A stretch of DNA of 14,672 nucleotides from JBEGQX01 sp041180805 (GCA_041180805.1 JBEGQX010000019.1:1-14672), one strand, 5' to 3'; positions 1 through 7,155 are shown, counted from the stretch's first letter. Notes: generated from the letters alone by a model not told the origin. Translations and numbers: made by a program.

Positions 1-872
1 ACGAAAAACAATCCACCACACCAAACAGGAAAAATAGAGATAAAATTTATAGACATTAATGCTAAAAAACTGACTAGGTGGCTAATGAACAAAACCTTTC
101 TTCCCCCCCAATAATCAGCAAACCTGGTAATAAAAGCCATAGAAACAATAATTCCTATAAACATGAAAGCATAAATCACGGATATCTGGGTATCCGGATA
201 ATGCTGATGCATTAAACTCACGTTTAAATATGCCAGAATCCCCCCCTCTAAAAACCCCTGTGTAAATGCGGTTCCAAAGAAAAACATCAACTTCCAAAAT
301 TCCTCCCAGGATAAATTAGATTCTCCCTCGGGTGCCAAAAGGCCTTTGTTATTGGGAACAAATAAAAGGGAAAAAAATGCCAGTATCCCCGAAGAATAAA
401 AAGCCAGACCTGAATAAACATTTTCCAGGAAAGGGGAAACAATTGCACCGAATCCAGCACCCACTGCCAAAGACAATTCAAACAAACCAAAATTACCCGC
501 TTTACTTTCCTCGACACTCTTTTGAAAAACCAATAATTCCATGGCTATGATTGTCATCGCTGAAAAAAATCCATGAATAATTCGCAATAGCAACCAAATA
601 GATGATTCATTCACAAGGCAATAAACAATCGCCGGTAGACCTGCACCCGAAATACCTATCAGCAAAACAGTTCGAGTTCCCAAACCTCTTATTACGGAAG
701 GCAAAAACAAGGAAGCAATACCAGCGCTCAGATAATAGGACGCGCCATGCAAGCCAATCACCCATTTTTCATTATGATTTCTTTCCAGATAAACGCTTCC
801 TTGGGTGGTAATAACAGCAAAATTAAAAGCCCAAAAAAAACCAAGGATTATTTCTTTCCAGATAATTTTCAT
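1..872 (-). CDS. MFS transporter, N-terminal about 290 residues (runs off left edge)
   Basis: An uninterrupted minus-strand frame starts with ATG at 872 (MKIIWKEIILGFFW) and stays open to base 1, so the C-terminus lies outside the window. The translation shows repeated hydrophobic helices separated by short polar loops, with about nine visible. One loop has a basic Arg/Gly motif after helix 2 (SVIRGLGTRTVLL), and a second follows a long central loop (FADYWGGRKVLF). This is the G-x-x-x-D/R-x-G-R-R/K loop pattern of major facilitator superfamily proteins, repeated in both six-helix halves. An in-frame TAA lies upstream and no other start codon lies between it and this ATG, so the start is well fixed, although the ribosome site is weak. 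The gene is divergent from glpK across 84 bases. The substrate cannot be told from sequence. The neighbour suggests nothing firm, since this does not resemble the glycerol-3-phosphate transporter family. Two G7 tracts lie inside the gene. Confidence 0.8.
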   Translation of the reverse strand, partial: MKIIWKEIILGFFWAFNFAVITTQGSVYLERNHNEKWVIGLHGASYYLSAGIASLFLPSVIRGLGTRTVLLIGISGAGLPAIVYCLVNESSIWLLLRIIHGFFSAMTIIAMELLVFQKSVEESKAGNFGLFELSLAVGAGFGAIVSPFLENVYSGLAFYSSGILAFFSLLFVPNNKGLLAPEGESNLSWEEFWKLMFFFGTAFTQGFLEGGILAYLNVSLMHQHYPDTQISVIYAFMFIGIIVSMAFITRFADYWGGRKVLFISHLVSFLALMSINFISIFPVWCGGLFF

Positions 873-956
873 TGGTTTTACCGAAAAAACTTTCTTAGCC
901 TCATCCCACCGACTATTTTAAGAACTAATTCAATTTAATTTGATTAAAGGCTTAAC

Positions 957-2450
957 ATGAGCTCGCAAAAAATTCTCGTTGTAGACCAAGGCACCACATC
1001 CACCAGATCCTTGGTAATGGAACCGGATGGAAAAATCCTCGGCTTTGCCAACGAACAAATTCAACAGATTTACCCTCATGACGGTTGGGTGGAACACTCA
1101 CCCAATCAAATCTGGAACAGTGTTAAATCAACCATTATTACTGTTTTAAATCAACTGAATTTAAAACCTGAAAATATTTCGGCTATCGGCATAACCAACC
1201 AAAGGGAAACCACCATTTTGTGGAATCCCAAAACAGGAAAGCCATATTACAATGCCATTGTTTGGCAGGATGTCCGAACTACCGAAATATGCAAAACCTT
1301 TTCACACCGGAAGGATTTAATTCACAAAAAGGCCGGACTGTTTCCAAACCCTTATTTTTCTGCCACCAAGATTAAATGGATTTTGGAGAAAATTCGGTCA
1401 GAAAACCTTGCTAACGGCTTAAATCAGATCCACGCAGGCACCGTGGACACTTTTTTGGTTTGGAATCTTACCTCTGGAAAGTCTTTTCTAACAGACCACT
1501 CAAACGCCTCCCGAACCATGTTAATGGATTTGGAAACTGGGAAATGGGATGATGGATTATTAGACTTGTTTGGAATACCACGGGAAATTCTTCCCGATAT
1601 TCAACCAAGTTCCTCCTTATTTGGAACAACATCCAATCTGGATTTCTTACCGGATGGGATTCCCATTTATGGCGTGGCTGGCGATCAGCAGGCATCCCTG
1701 GTAGGGCATCGATGCAATATTCCAGGGTTGGCAAAATGCACGTTTGGCACAGGAGCGTTTTTACTACAGCATACCGGCAAAAAAATCATTCATTCAAAGC
1801 ATGGATTGCTTACAACCTTAGCAGCCACTTTAAGTAATGATTTGGAATATGCATTAGAAGGAAGTGTTTTCATTGCTGGCGCGGCAATTCAATTCCTGAG
1901 AGATTCTCTGGGATTTTTCAACGCCTCGGCTGATTCAGAAAACCTTGCCAAAACCGCCAACAGAAGCACGAATATTTTATTTATTCCTGCTTTAACCGGT
2001 CTCGGAACACCTTATTGGGATAGTAGTTTCCAAGGCAGTATTCTCGGCCTTACCAGAAATATTTCAAAGAAAGAAATCACTTTGGCAGCAATGGAAGGAG
2101 TTTGCCACCAATTATCCGATTTATTGGAAGAAACAGAAATCATTCAAAACATCGGCACCGAAGGCTTGTCCATCGACGGCGGGATGACTTCAAACACATT
2201 CTTTAACCAGATTCTTTCGAATATCACAGGAATTAGCATGGCCAAGGCTCATTGTGAAGAAATGACAGCCATTGGGGCTGGGTTATTGGCAGCGCTGGGC
2301 GCTGGCTTCATTGACAAACAAACATTTCTGGAAAATAAAAACGCATCAAATCTTTCTATAAATCCCACACTTTCCAGTGCAGAAAGAATCAAGCAGAGGA
2401 ACAGATGGAAAAGCGCAATTCAAGCCCTTAAGGGTTTTTATTCTTCCTGA
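957..2450 (+). CDS. glpK: Glycerol kinase
   Basis: It phosphorylates glycerol with ATP to sn-glycerol 3-phosphate in the cytoplasm, feeding lipid synthesis and glycolysis. The 497 residues are the normal family length. The FGGY N-domain opens with the phosphate-binding DQGTTSTRS (D10). Glycerol-contact residues match those known from the E. coli enzyme: R83-E84 in TNQRETT, Y133 in NPYFSATKIKW, and D243-Q244 in GVAGDQQASLVG, where D243 is the catalytic base. The C-domain shows GTGAFLL (264-270), the EGSVFIAGAA segment (301-310), LTGLGTPYWD (346-355) and the adenosine-site DGGMTSN (407-413). The start has AAAGG at 946-950, 6 bases upstream. No glpF or glpD is in the window, so the kinase gene stands apart from the usual glycerol cluster. 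Its last 23 bases overlap the end of the convergent phosphatase gene. No frameshift or missing key residue is seen. Confidence 0.97.
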   Translation: MSSQKILVVDQGTTSTRSLVMEPDGKILGFANEQIQQIYPHDGWVEHSPNQIWNSVKSTIITVLNQLNLKPENISAIGITNQRETTILWNPKTGKPYYNAIVWQDVRTTEICKTFSHRKDLIHKKAGLFPNPYFSATKIKWILEKIRSENLANGLNQIHAGTVDTFLVWNLTSGKSFLTDHSNASRTMLMDLETGKWDDGLLDLFGIPREILPDIQPSSSLFGTTSNLDFLPDGIPIYGVAGDQQASLVGHRCNIPGLAKCTFGTGAFLLQHTGKKIIHSKHGLLTTLAATLSNDLEYALEGSVFIAGAAIQFLRDSLGFFNASADSENLAKTANRSTNILFIPALTGLGTPYWDSSFQGSILGLTRNISKKEITLAAMEGVCHQLSDLLEETEIIQNIGTEGLSIDGGMTSNTFFNQILSNITGISMAKAHCEEMTAIGAGLLAALGAGFIDKQTFLENKNASNLSINPTLSSAERIKQRNRWKSAIQALKGFYSS

Positions 2451-3039
2451 TCTCGGATATGGATTTTGGTTTATAATTCTTGATAAAATCGTATACATCT
2501 TTTTCTTTTTCGATCTGGTAGTATCCCATTTTTTTCAATTCATCGATCACTTTATCATTGGACCATCCCTCAAATTCCATGCGATAGATGGCGCAGTAAG
2601 CCCCAGTTCGGTGGATTCCTGCAAAACAATGAACAAGCACCGGCAGATTAGCCGGGTCTGAAATCAATTCGAGATATTTTGAAATATTTTCCAAGATAGG
2701 GGGAGTCTCTCCAGATTCAGATTCCCATTTTTTTGGGGTCAACCTCAAATACTTAAGGCCGTACTCCTGAGCAAATTTTTCTTCAGCGGCATCTGGAGGC
2801 GCCTTTCCTGCATCATAGGAATCCCTCAGCGAAACAATCGATTTAATATGAAAGTCGTTGATTATCTTGTGAATTGCAGGCAATGGCATCTGCCCGCTTC
2901 TATAAATCACATTCGGATTCACAACATGAAAATTGCGAAACTGTTTTTTTTGATAGTTCGCAACTTGAATAGGCAACACCAAAGCAACCACTACCAAGAC
3001 AAAACCTAAAACTTCCAAAGATTTTTTTCCTGCTATCAA
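2428..3039 (-). CDS. Membrane-anchored dual-specificity/tyrosine-type protein phosphatase
   Basis: This 203-residue protein carries the Cys-phosphatase signature HCFAGIHRTG, with nucleophile C138 and phosphate-binding R144 in C-X5-R spacing. It is preceded by the family-typical NPNVIYRSGQMP (41-52) and IKSIVSLRD (65-73), and followed by the helix GAYCAIYRMEFEGWS (146-160). One hydrophobic segment at about residues 9-27 should anchor it in the membrane; the side on which the catalytic domain sits is not decided by sequence. The usual general-acid Asp about 32 residues before the Cys is not visible; that loop instead holds Glu residues (WESESGETP, 105-113). The start is TTG, chosen because AAGGGG lies 8 bases upstream and no ATG fits. 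The gene starts 12 bases after the upstream membrane-protein gene, so co-transcription is likely. The substrate is unknown: it could be phosphotyrosine, phospho-Ser/Thr or a non-protein phosphate. Confidence 0.85.
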   Translation of the reverse strand: MIAGKKSLEVLGFVLVVVALVLPIQVANYQKKQFRNFHVVNPNVIYRSGQMPLPAIHKIINDFHIKSIVSLRDSYDAGKAPPDAAEEKFAQEYGLKYLRLTPKKWESESGETPPILENISKYLELISDPANLPVLVHCFAGIHRTGAYCAIYRMEFEGWSNDKVIDELKKMGYYQIEKEKDVYDFIKNYKPKSISEIRKNKNP

Positions 3040-3047
3040 TTTACGAA

Positions 3048-3053
3048 CCCCTT
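3048..3053 (-). promoter_or_regulatory. Ribosome binding site fixing the TTG start of the phosphatase gene
   Basis: AAGGGG on the minus strand overlaps the TAA stop of the upstream gene and sits 8 bases before the TTG at 3039. It supports both the non-ATG start and translational coupling to the membrane-protein gene. Confidence 0.6.
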
Positions 3054-4281
3054 ACCCCTGAGCTATATTTTTTTCGGGAACGACAAAACTTGGCCTGAAA
3101 ATAACAATCATTAAAAGTGGCAGGTACCAAAGAATATACATTCCACCATGGTTTGCATACCAAAACTGGATACCAATTAAAAGCGCAGCGCTTAGGGCCA
3201 CAAGATGGCTAAATGATTTTGGAAAAGGCCAAAAGAAAACTGAAATCGAAAAGACAAGAAAAACCAGGGACACCGGCAGCCTGTAAGCCCAATGGATTCC
3301 ATGCCAAAAACTCTGGGTATCCGCCATAGGCTCTCGCCAAGGCAACCAGTCAGAAACAATCCAAGTTGAAATCAACGCATTTGCATTACCTTCATAGGCA
3401 AGAAAGACAATCGCCAAGCTAGCCACAAAACCAACCAGGGCCGAAGCTACAAAAGCGATCACCCCTCTGCCGCGATAAAAAGAAATCCATAAAGGCAACA
3501 AAACTATTGGAAAAACCAAACTTCCAAACAAAATTCCCATTAGGCCGCCAGAAACCTTCGGCTTCTGGTAAAACACCAAAGCCCATAAAAGAAGCGTCAT
3601 CAACCAAGAATGATCCCATCTTCCAAATTTCAAACCGGCATAAGGCATTAACAGATAAGAATATGGAAGTAAAAAGAACAAAGTAACCGCCGCAAATCCC
3701 AGATGATAGTCTCCGTAATGTTTCCAGCATATTAGCACCAAAGCCACTGAAATAACCAAATGACAAAAAAGGAACAAACCCCTTTCCATCCACAATCTCA
3801 AAACAGAAACATCAAGATTTGCACCGCTACGAACCTCGATCATCTTTTCACCATGCTCCCGCACTTTATCTATGGGCGTTTGCGATCGTAATTGTTTTTG
3901 GTCGGAAACCTGCGGTTCCCTGATAGCTACTGCAACCAAACTTACGTACAAGGCCATCGCCATCCAAAGCATTCCAGGAACATTAAGATTAGGCTTGAAA
4001 GCCGGGCGCCTTTCCAAAATCAAATCCAAAAGACAACGAACCAACCAGTAAAGGGAAGCAATCATCAACCAAGAATAGCAAACCCGCGGATCCGTGCTTC
4101 CTTCAAGAAGCAGAAGCAAACCCGGCATAAAAAGATAAATGGCAAAAACATCCAGGCTTCTAAAACTTATTAAGCGATTAAATTTAAGAAAGAAAGCACA
4201 GGACAGAATAAGAGAAAAATAAAACCAAGTGGAGGCGTTTGGAAGTGTGATATCAAAAAAGACTTGGAAGGGGGAATTCAC
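3052..4281 (-). CDS. Polytopic membrane protein of unknown function
   Basis: I do not recognise a function. The 409 residues form about 12 hydrophobic segments (near 15-32, 42-60, 68-88, 102-120, 168-187, 192-212, 225-238, 245-267, 274-296, 334-351, 358-375 and 380-396). A polar loop at about 121-166 is the largest extramembrane region, and a second one (297-333) is rich in Trp. The stretch FGRWDHSWLM (219-228), followed by YQKPKVSGGLMG, looks like a conserved family core. The general build resembles membrane glycosyltransferases that use lipid-linked sugars (GT87-like), but no catalytic Asp motif can be claimed. The start is GTG, supported by GAAGGGG 5 bases upstream; the next in-frame Met is only at residue 52, inside a membrane segment. 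It sits between a secreted TPR protein (52-base gap) and the anchored phosphatase (12-base gap), probably in one transcript. Confidence 0.8.
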   Translation of the reverse strand: MNSPFQVFFDITLPNASTWFYFSLILSCAFFLKFNRLISFRSLDVFAIYLFMPGLLLLLEGSTDPRVCYSWLMIASLYWLVRCLLDLILERRPAFKPNLNVPGMLWMAMALYVSLVAVAIREPQVSDQKQLRSQTPIDKVREHGEKMIEVRSGANLDVSVLRLWMERGLFLFCHLVISVALVLICWKHYGDYHLGFAAVTLFFLLPYSYLLMPYAGLKFGRWDHSWLMTLLLWALVFYQKPKVSGGLMGILFGSLVFPIVLLPLWISFYRGRGVIAFVASALVGFVASLAIVFLAYEGNANALISTWIVSDWLPWREPMADTQSFWHGIHWAYRLPVSLVFLVFSISVFFWPFPKSFSHLVALSAALLIGIQFWYANHGGMYILWYLPLLMIVIFRPSFVVPEKNIAQG

Positions 4282-4286
4282 TTCGA

Positions 4287-4293
4287 CCCCTTC
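4287..4293 (-). promoter_or_regulatory. Ribosome binding site fixing the GTG start of the membrane protein
   Basis: GAAGGGG on the minus strand, 5 bases before GTG at 4281. It is a strong Shine-Dalgarno match and decides the start. Confidence 0.65.
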
Positions 4294-4333
4294 AAAAAAA
4301 TATCACCACTGAACTTTAAAAAAAATTTAAATC

Positions 4334-5569
4334 TCACTGTCCTGTCAATCTCTTGATTTTCTTCTCCACTTCTGACTTTTTATCCTGATCACGTTTGGAT
4401 GGAGTTACCACTTCCAATCCTTCCTTCCAAACCTTGAGGGCATTTTGCTTTTCACCCAATGCCTCATGAACATCAGCAAGGTGATCAAGTATCTCAATAT
4501 GACGACCTTCTTCATCCTTTACCGCCTCAAGCAGAAGCTTTTTGGCTTCCTCGAATTTTTTCTGTTTGAAATAAACCCAAGCCAAACTATCCAGGTATGC
4601 GGAATTATCCCTGTCGTCGTCAGGTTTTAAACCTTTTATTTTTTTGCGCTGCTTCCTTTCCAGTTCAATCGCTTTTTTCACCATTTTTTCGGCATCTTCA
4701 AGTCGCAAATTGTTATCTGCCAGCACATAACCAAGATCATTTAAATATGTGGGATTATCAGGATTCTTTTCCAACAATTTTTCCAATACTTCAGTCGCTT
4801 TATTCACCTTCTTCAAGTCGATGTAAACATTGCTCAGAGTATAATTTACTTCTTCGACAAAGTCTTCCTTTTCTTCTTTCCCAAGCCTTTTGTCTGTTTT
4901 AATTTTCTCGATAAGGGCTTCATAGGTTTTTTCCGCATCTTCAGCCCTGCCAATCTCCCGCAAAATGCGCCCTTTAAGCTCAAGATTCAACCAATTGTCA
5001 GGCTGATCCTTGATTAACTTGTCTACTTTTTCGAGCCCCTTGTCTGCCTGCCCAAGCTTGGATTGGCACAAAACCAATCGCCTGAATACCACTGGCTTAA
5101 GCCGAAGCACTGCCATAAACGATGCTTCATCTTCCAAGGTTATATCAAGGAAATCATTGCAGGCTTTTTCACATTCCTGGTACTTTTTGGTATCAAAAAG
5201 TATTTGTATCAGAGCACCATAACCAGAAGAGATTTTCTGTCCACTTCCCAAAGCCATGGCTTCTTTTATGTAGGCCCCATAAAAAACTTCAGCAGATGAA
5301 TAATCTTTTATTTCCTGGGCTACCCTGGCAAGAATCCACAATCCGTTACCGTTTAAACTTCCCTGCTTTTTTTCCAATGCGTCTTTACCTTTGAGAACCA
5401 CCTCTTTGGCAACTGCATCTTTTGAAATCAAGGTTCGGATTTTATTTTTTACCGCCACCTCACCAGTAATCTGGTTAAGTTCCTGTAAATCTTTTGAAAG
5501 CTGCCCCTGTGCGTTAACAATTGCACATACAAACACAAACAAACTCAATGTCAGAGCAATTCGTATCAT
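4334..5569 (-). CDS. Secreted or periplasmic tetratricopeptide-repeat protein
   Basis: The 411 residues begin with a signal peptide (MIRIALTLSLFVFVCAIVNA, likely cut after the Ala-x-Ala-like end near residue 20). The rest is almost wholly helical repeats. TPR-like units are visible at about 73-106, 161-193, 194-226, 239-271, 273-305, 323-355 and 356-389. The clearest are NPTYLNDLGYVLAD (269-282), AYLDSLAWVYFKQKKFEEA (324-342) and LDHLADVHEALGEKQNA (361-377). A Lys-rich insert (307-322) separates two units. TPR arrays bind partner proteins, and export places this one in the periplasm or at the envelope. The start has GGAG 6 bases upstream. It lies first before the polytopic protein and the anchored phosphatase on the same strand, so a scaffold role for an envelope module is plausible but inferred. 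No enzyme domain is present. Confidence 0.88.
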   Translation of the reverse strand: MIRIALTLSLFVFVCAIVNAQGQLSKDLQELNQITGEVAVKNKIRTLISKDAVAKEVVLKGKDALEKKQGSLNGNGLWILARVAQEIKDYSSAEVFYGAYIKEAMALGSGQKISSGYGALIQILFDTKKYQECEKACNDFLDITLEDEASFMAVLRLKPVVFRRLVLCQSKLGQADKGLEKVDKLIKDQPDNWLNLELKGRILREIGRAEDAEKTYEALIEKIKTDKRLGKEEKEDFVEEVNYTLSNVYIDLKKVNKATEVLEKLLEKNPDNPTYLNDLGYVLADNNLRLEDAEKMVKKAIELERKQRKKIKGLKPDDDRDNSAYLDSLAWVYFKQKKFEEAKKLLLEAVKDEEGRHIEILDHLADVHEALGEKQNALKVWKEGLEVVTPSKRDQDKKSEVEKKIKRLTGQ

Positions 5570-5650
5570 CTAACACTCCATGTTATTCAATCTTACTACC
5601 ATGCTGGATGATACATGGAAACCGTCTTAAAGAGCAATATTTTCATGCTA

Positions 5651-5875
5651 TTATGGGCACGCACAATTAGACCGAGGCTGAGCCCATGTACCCGACTGGG
5701 GGGCATATCCTGCCGATTGAGTGGGGACGCAATTCTGAGGGACGCAATAATTCGGCTGGGAATAACCATAATAATTTGGAGGGGGAGGCGGATAATCATG
5801 GTGATCATGATGCCTGCAACCCGCAGAAAAACTGATACAAACACATGCAACTGCAACTATTAACGCTGATCTCAT
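5651..5875 (-). CDS. Small Cys/Tyr/Pro-rich putative lipoprotein
   Basis: I do not recognise a family. The 74-residue product starts MRSALIVAVACVCIS and has a short signal peptide ending SAGC, a lipobox-like site (C20) with Ser instead of Leu at -3. The mature part starts with a His/Asp cluster (RHHDHHD), then PPPPP, then a Tyr/Gln/Cys-rich tail with two adjacent five-residue repeats (CVPQN and CVPTQ) and a C-terminal CAC. The low-complexity tail and the His cluster could bind metal or form disulfides, but nothing proves this. An in-frame ATG 12 bases upstream (5887) is less likely, because GGAG lies 6 bases before the ATG at 5875. The gene lies 81 bases upstream of the TPR gene on the same strand and may be the first gene of that transcript. 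Confidence 0.6.
   Translation of the reverse strand: MRSALIVAVACVCISFSAGCRHHDHHDYPPPPPNYYGYSQPNYCVPQNCVPTQSAGYAPQSGTWAQPRSNCACP
5724..5748. repeat. Two copies of a 10-base unit with 15-base period inside the small lipoprotein gene
   Basis: GGGACGCAAT occurs at 5724-5733 and again at 5739-5748. The 15-base period keeps the frame and encodes the adjacent CVPQN/CVPTQ repeats, consistent with a short internal duplication. Confidence 0.7.
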
Positions 5876-5881
5876 AAGCGT

Positions 5882-5885
5882 CTCC
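5882..5885 (-). promoter_or_regulatory. Ribosome binding site fixing the start of the small lipoprotein
   Basis: GGAG, 6 bases before the ATG at 5875, with the same spacing as at the TPR gene. It overlaps the alternative ATG at 5887, which has no such site of its own. Confidence 0.55.
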
Positions 5886-5904
5886 ATTTAAAGAACTTTT
5901 GCCG

Positions 5905-5932
5905 TGTATACAAATATGGTGATTTACCGCAA
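5905..5932 (-). promoter_or_regulatory. Candidate sigma70-type promoter for the lipoprotein/TPR cluster
   Basis: On the minus strand TTGCGG (5932-5927) and TATACA (5910-5905) are 16 bases apart, about 30 bases before the chosen start. Both hexamers match the consensus at 4 of 6 positions, so this is tentative. Confidence 0.3.
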
Positions 5933-5973
5933 TACCAATGTAAGAAAGGATAAACCTGTTAATATTTAACGAT

Positions 5974-7071
5974 TTACAACAAAACAAATTGATACTGTGC
6001 ATTCCCTTTATTTCTACCTATCCACTTACTAATTAATGCTCTTTCGTACCTGTAATACATTCGTTTAGTGGGGTTTTGAACTATATTTAGGCTTTCATTT
6101 TCACCAGATAAATGCGCCGATAACGATTTCGGAATGATTTTCGATTTATTCAAGCGGCCACCAATTATCCAACTGGCAACAACTTCTTTCTGCCCGTATG
6201 GTTGAACAACCACCATATCGGGTACCTTTAATGGCTGCTTTTTTAGAAACCTACCAAACCCCCTAAGCTCCTCAATCTGCTTTTGAATACTTCCTGCTTT
6301 TTCGTACTTCATGGAAGAAGAGGCTAAAACCATTTTCCTTTTTAAGTCTTTAATGCATGAAAAATTCTTATTGACCAAAAAATCCACTAACCGGTTCACA
6401 TTTTCCAGATAAACCTCCTTTGTTGAACCATACGCACAAGGCCCAGCACACTTTCCAAGATCATACCTGATGCAATCAAATTGTTTATTGCTGGAAACCA
6501 GCTGCAAGTTGGTTAAAAATGACCAATTTGCCCTGTCGGGACAATCTCTTAGCAAAAAAACATCCTGCAAGATTTCAATGGCCTTGCGGAGGTAATCATT
6601 TTTAAAAAAAGGCCCAAGACACACCAAACAATTTCGGGATTCTGAATAAGAAACTTTTAGCCTTGGCGCCTCCCCAGAGGTAACCACTAAATAACACGGC
6701 TTAATCCTTTTACCAACTCCAAGCACATTAGACCTTGGCAAGTAGAGGTTTATTGCCTCCATTTCCCTTAAAATCGCATGAAATTCTGTCGGGCACGTTT
6801 GCCAATAGAGTTGCGACGTTGCTTTTAAAAGCCTTTTTTCTTTACCGGTTTTTTTCCTGCAATAGACCAGCAATCGATTGCGAAGAGATTTTGCTTTTCC
6901 CACATAAAAAATCAAACCTTGGGAATCCACCAGAACATAGATGCCTGGCTCAGAAGGAACACCCTTTGAAACCTCATCTTTCAAAGCCTTACGACCGGCC
7001 TTGGGAATAACCCCGATTACCGGGCTAAAACCCTCCGGAAGGATAGCGCTTTTTTCAAATTCAAAAACCAA
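5974..7071 (-). CDS. Truncated UvrC-like GIY-YIG endonuclease (no RNase H or HhH domains)
   Basis: The 365 residues match the first half of the excision-repair nuclease UvrC, which is normally about 600. The GIY-YIG domain has GIY at 43-45, YVG at 56-58, R66, and the metal-binding Glu at 103, nine residues before PRSN. The UvrC cysteine region follows, with C177, C200, C208 and C212; the last three are in CIRYDLGKCAGPC. These match the four cysteines that hold the Fe-S cluster in UvrC, but with 23 instead of 12 residues between the first two. A UVR (UvrB-binding) helix pair lies at about 240-275. A remnant of the following UvrC segment (ASWIIGGRL, 299-307) is seen, then the protein ends. A Cho-like 3'-incision role in repair is the simplest inference; a separate role is possible. 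The start is TTG, backed by AAGAGG 8 bases upstream. It is divergent from carB. Confidence 0.85.
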   Translation of the reverse strand: MVFEFEKSAILPEGFSPVIGVIPKAGRKALKDEVSKGVPSEPGIYVLVDSQGLIFYVGKAKSLRNRLLVYCRKKTGKEKRLLKATSQLYWQTCPTEFHAILREMEAINLYLPRSNVLGVGKRIKPCYLVVTSGEAPRLKVSYSESRNCLVCLGPFFKNDYLRKAIEILQDVFLLRDCPDRANWSFLTNLQLVSSNKQFDCIRYDLGKCAGPCAYGSTKEVYLENVNRLVDFLVNKNFSCIKDLKRKMVLASSSMKYEKAGSIQKQIEELRGFGRFLKKQPLKVPDMVVVQPYGQKEVVASWIIGGRLNKSKIIPKSLSAHLSGENESLNIVQNPTKRMYYRYERALISKWIGRNKGNAQYQFVLL

Positions 7072-7079
7072 AACAATAT

Positions 7080-7085
7080 CCTCTT
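7080..7085 (-). promoter_or_regulatory. Ribosome binding site fixing the TTG start of the UvrC-like gene
   Basis: AAGAGG on the minus strand, 8 bases before TTG at 7071. No ATG near the N-terminus gives a full GIY-YIG domain with a comparable site. Confidence 0.5.
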
Positions 7086-7109
7086 GGAAGACAAGAAAAT
7101 TCCTTGCAA

Positions 7110-7138
7110 ATTATCAAGCATTGCCCAAAACAAAGCAA
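7110..7138 (-). promoter_or_regulatory. Candidate sigma70-type promoter for the UvrC-like gene
   Basis: On the minus strand TTGCTT (7138-7133) and GATAAT (7115-7110, 5 of 6 to consensus) are separated by 17 bases. The expected transcript start is about 32 bases before the TTG start. Confidence 0.4.
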
Positions 7139-7155
7139 TAATCCCAAGTCAAATC

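Noticed and set aside
115..938. Short open frames on both strands in the first 900 bases
   Set aside because: They are out-of-frame shadows of the continuous MFS transporter frame, which reads without a stop from 872 to base 1.
2422..2445. Rho-independent terminator for glpK at the inverted repeat AAGCCC-TTAA-GGGTTT
   Set aside because: The stem is only six pairs with one G-T pair, and termination in its T run would cut the mRNA before the glpK stop codon at 2448-2450. On the other strand no T run follows.
5596..5863. Two overlapping 82-86 codon frames, one on each strand, over the small lipoprotein
   Set aside because: Neither has a ribosome site or sensible composition, whereas the third frame has a signal peptide, a lipobox-like site and GGAG.
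5961..5973. Palindrome GTTAA-TAT-TTAAC after the UvrC-like gene as a terminator
   Set aside because: The stem is five pairs, nearly all A-T, and no clear T tract follows on the minus strand.
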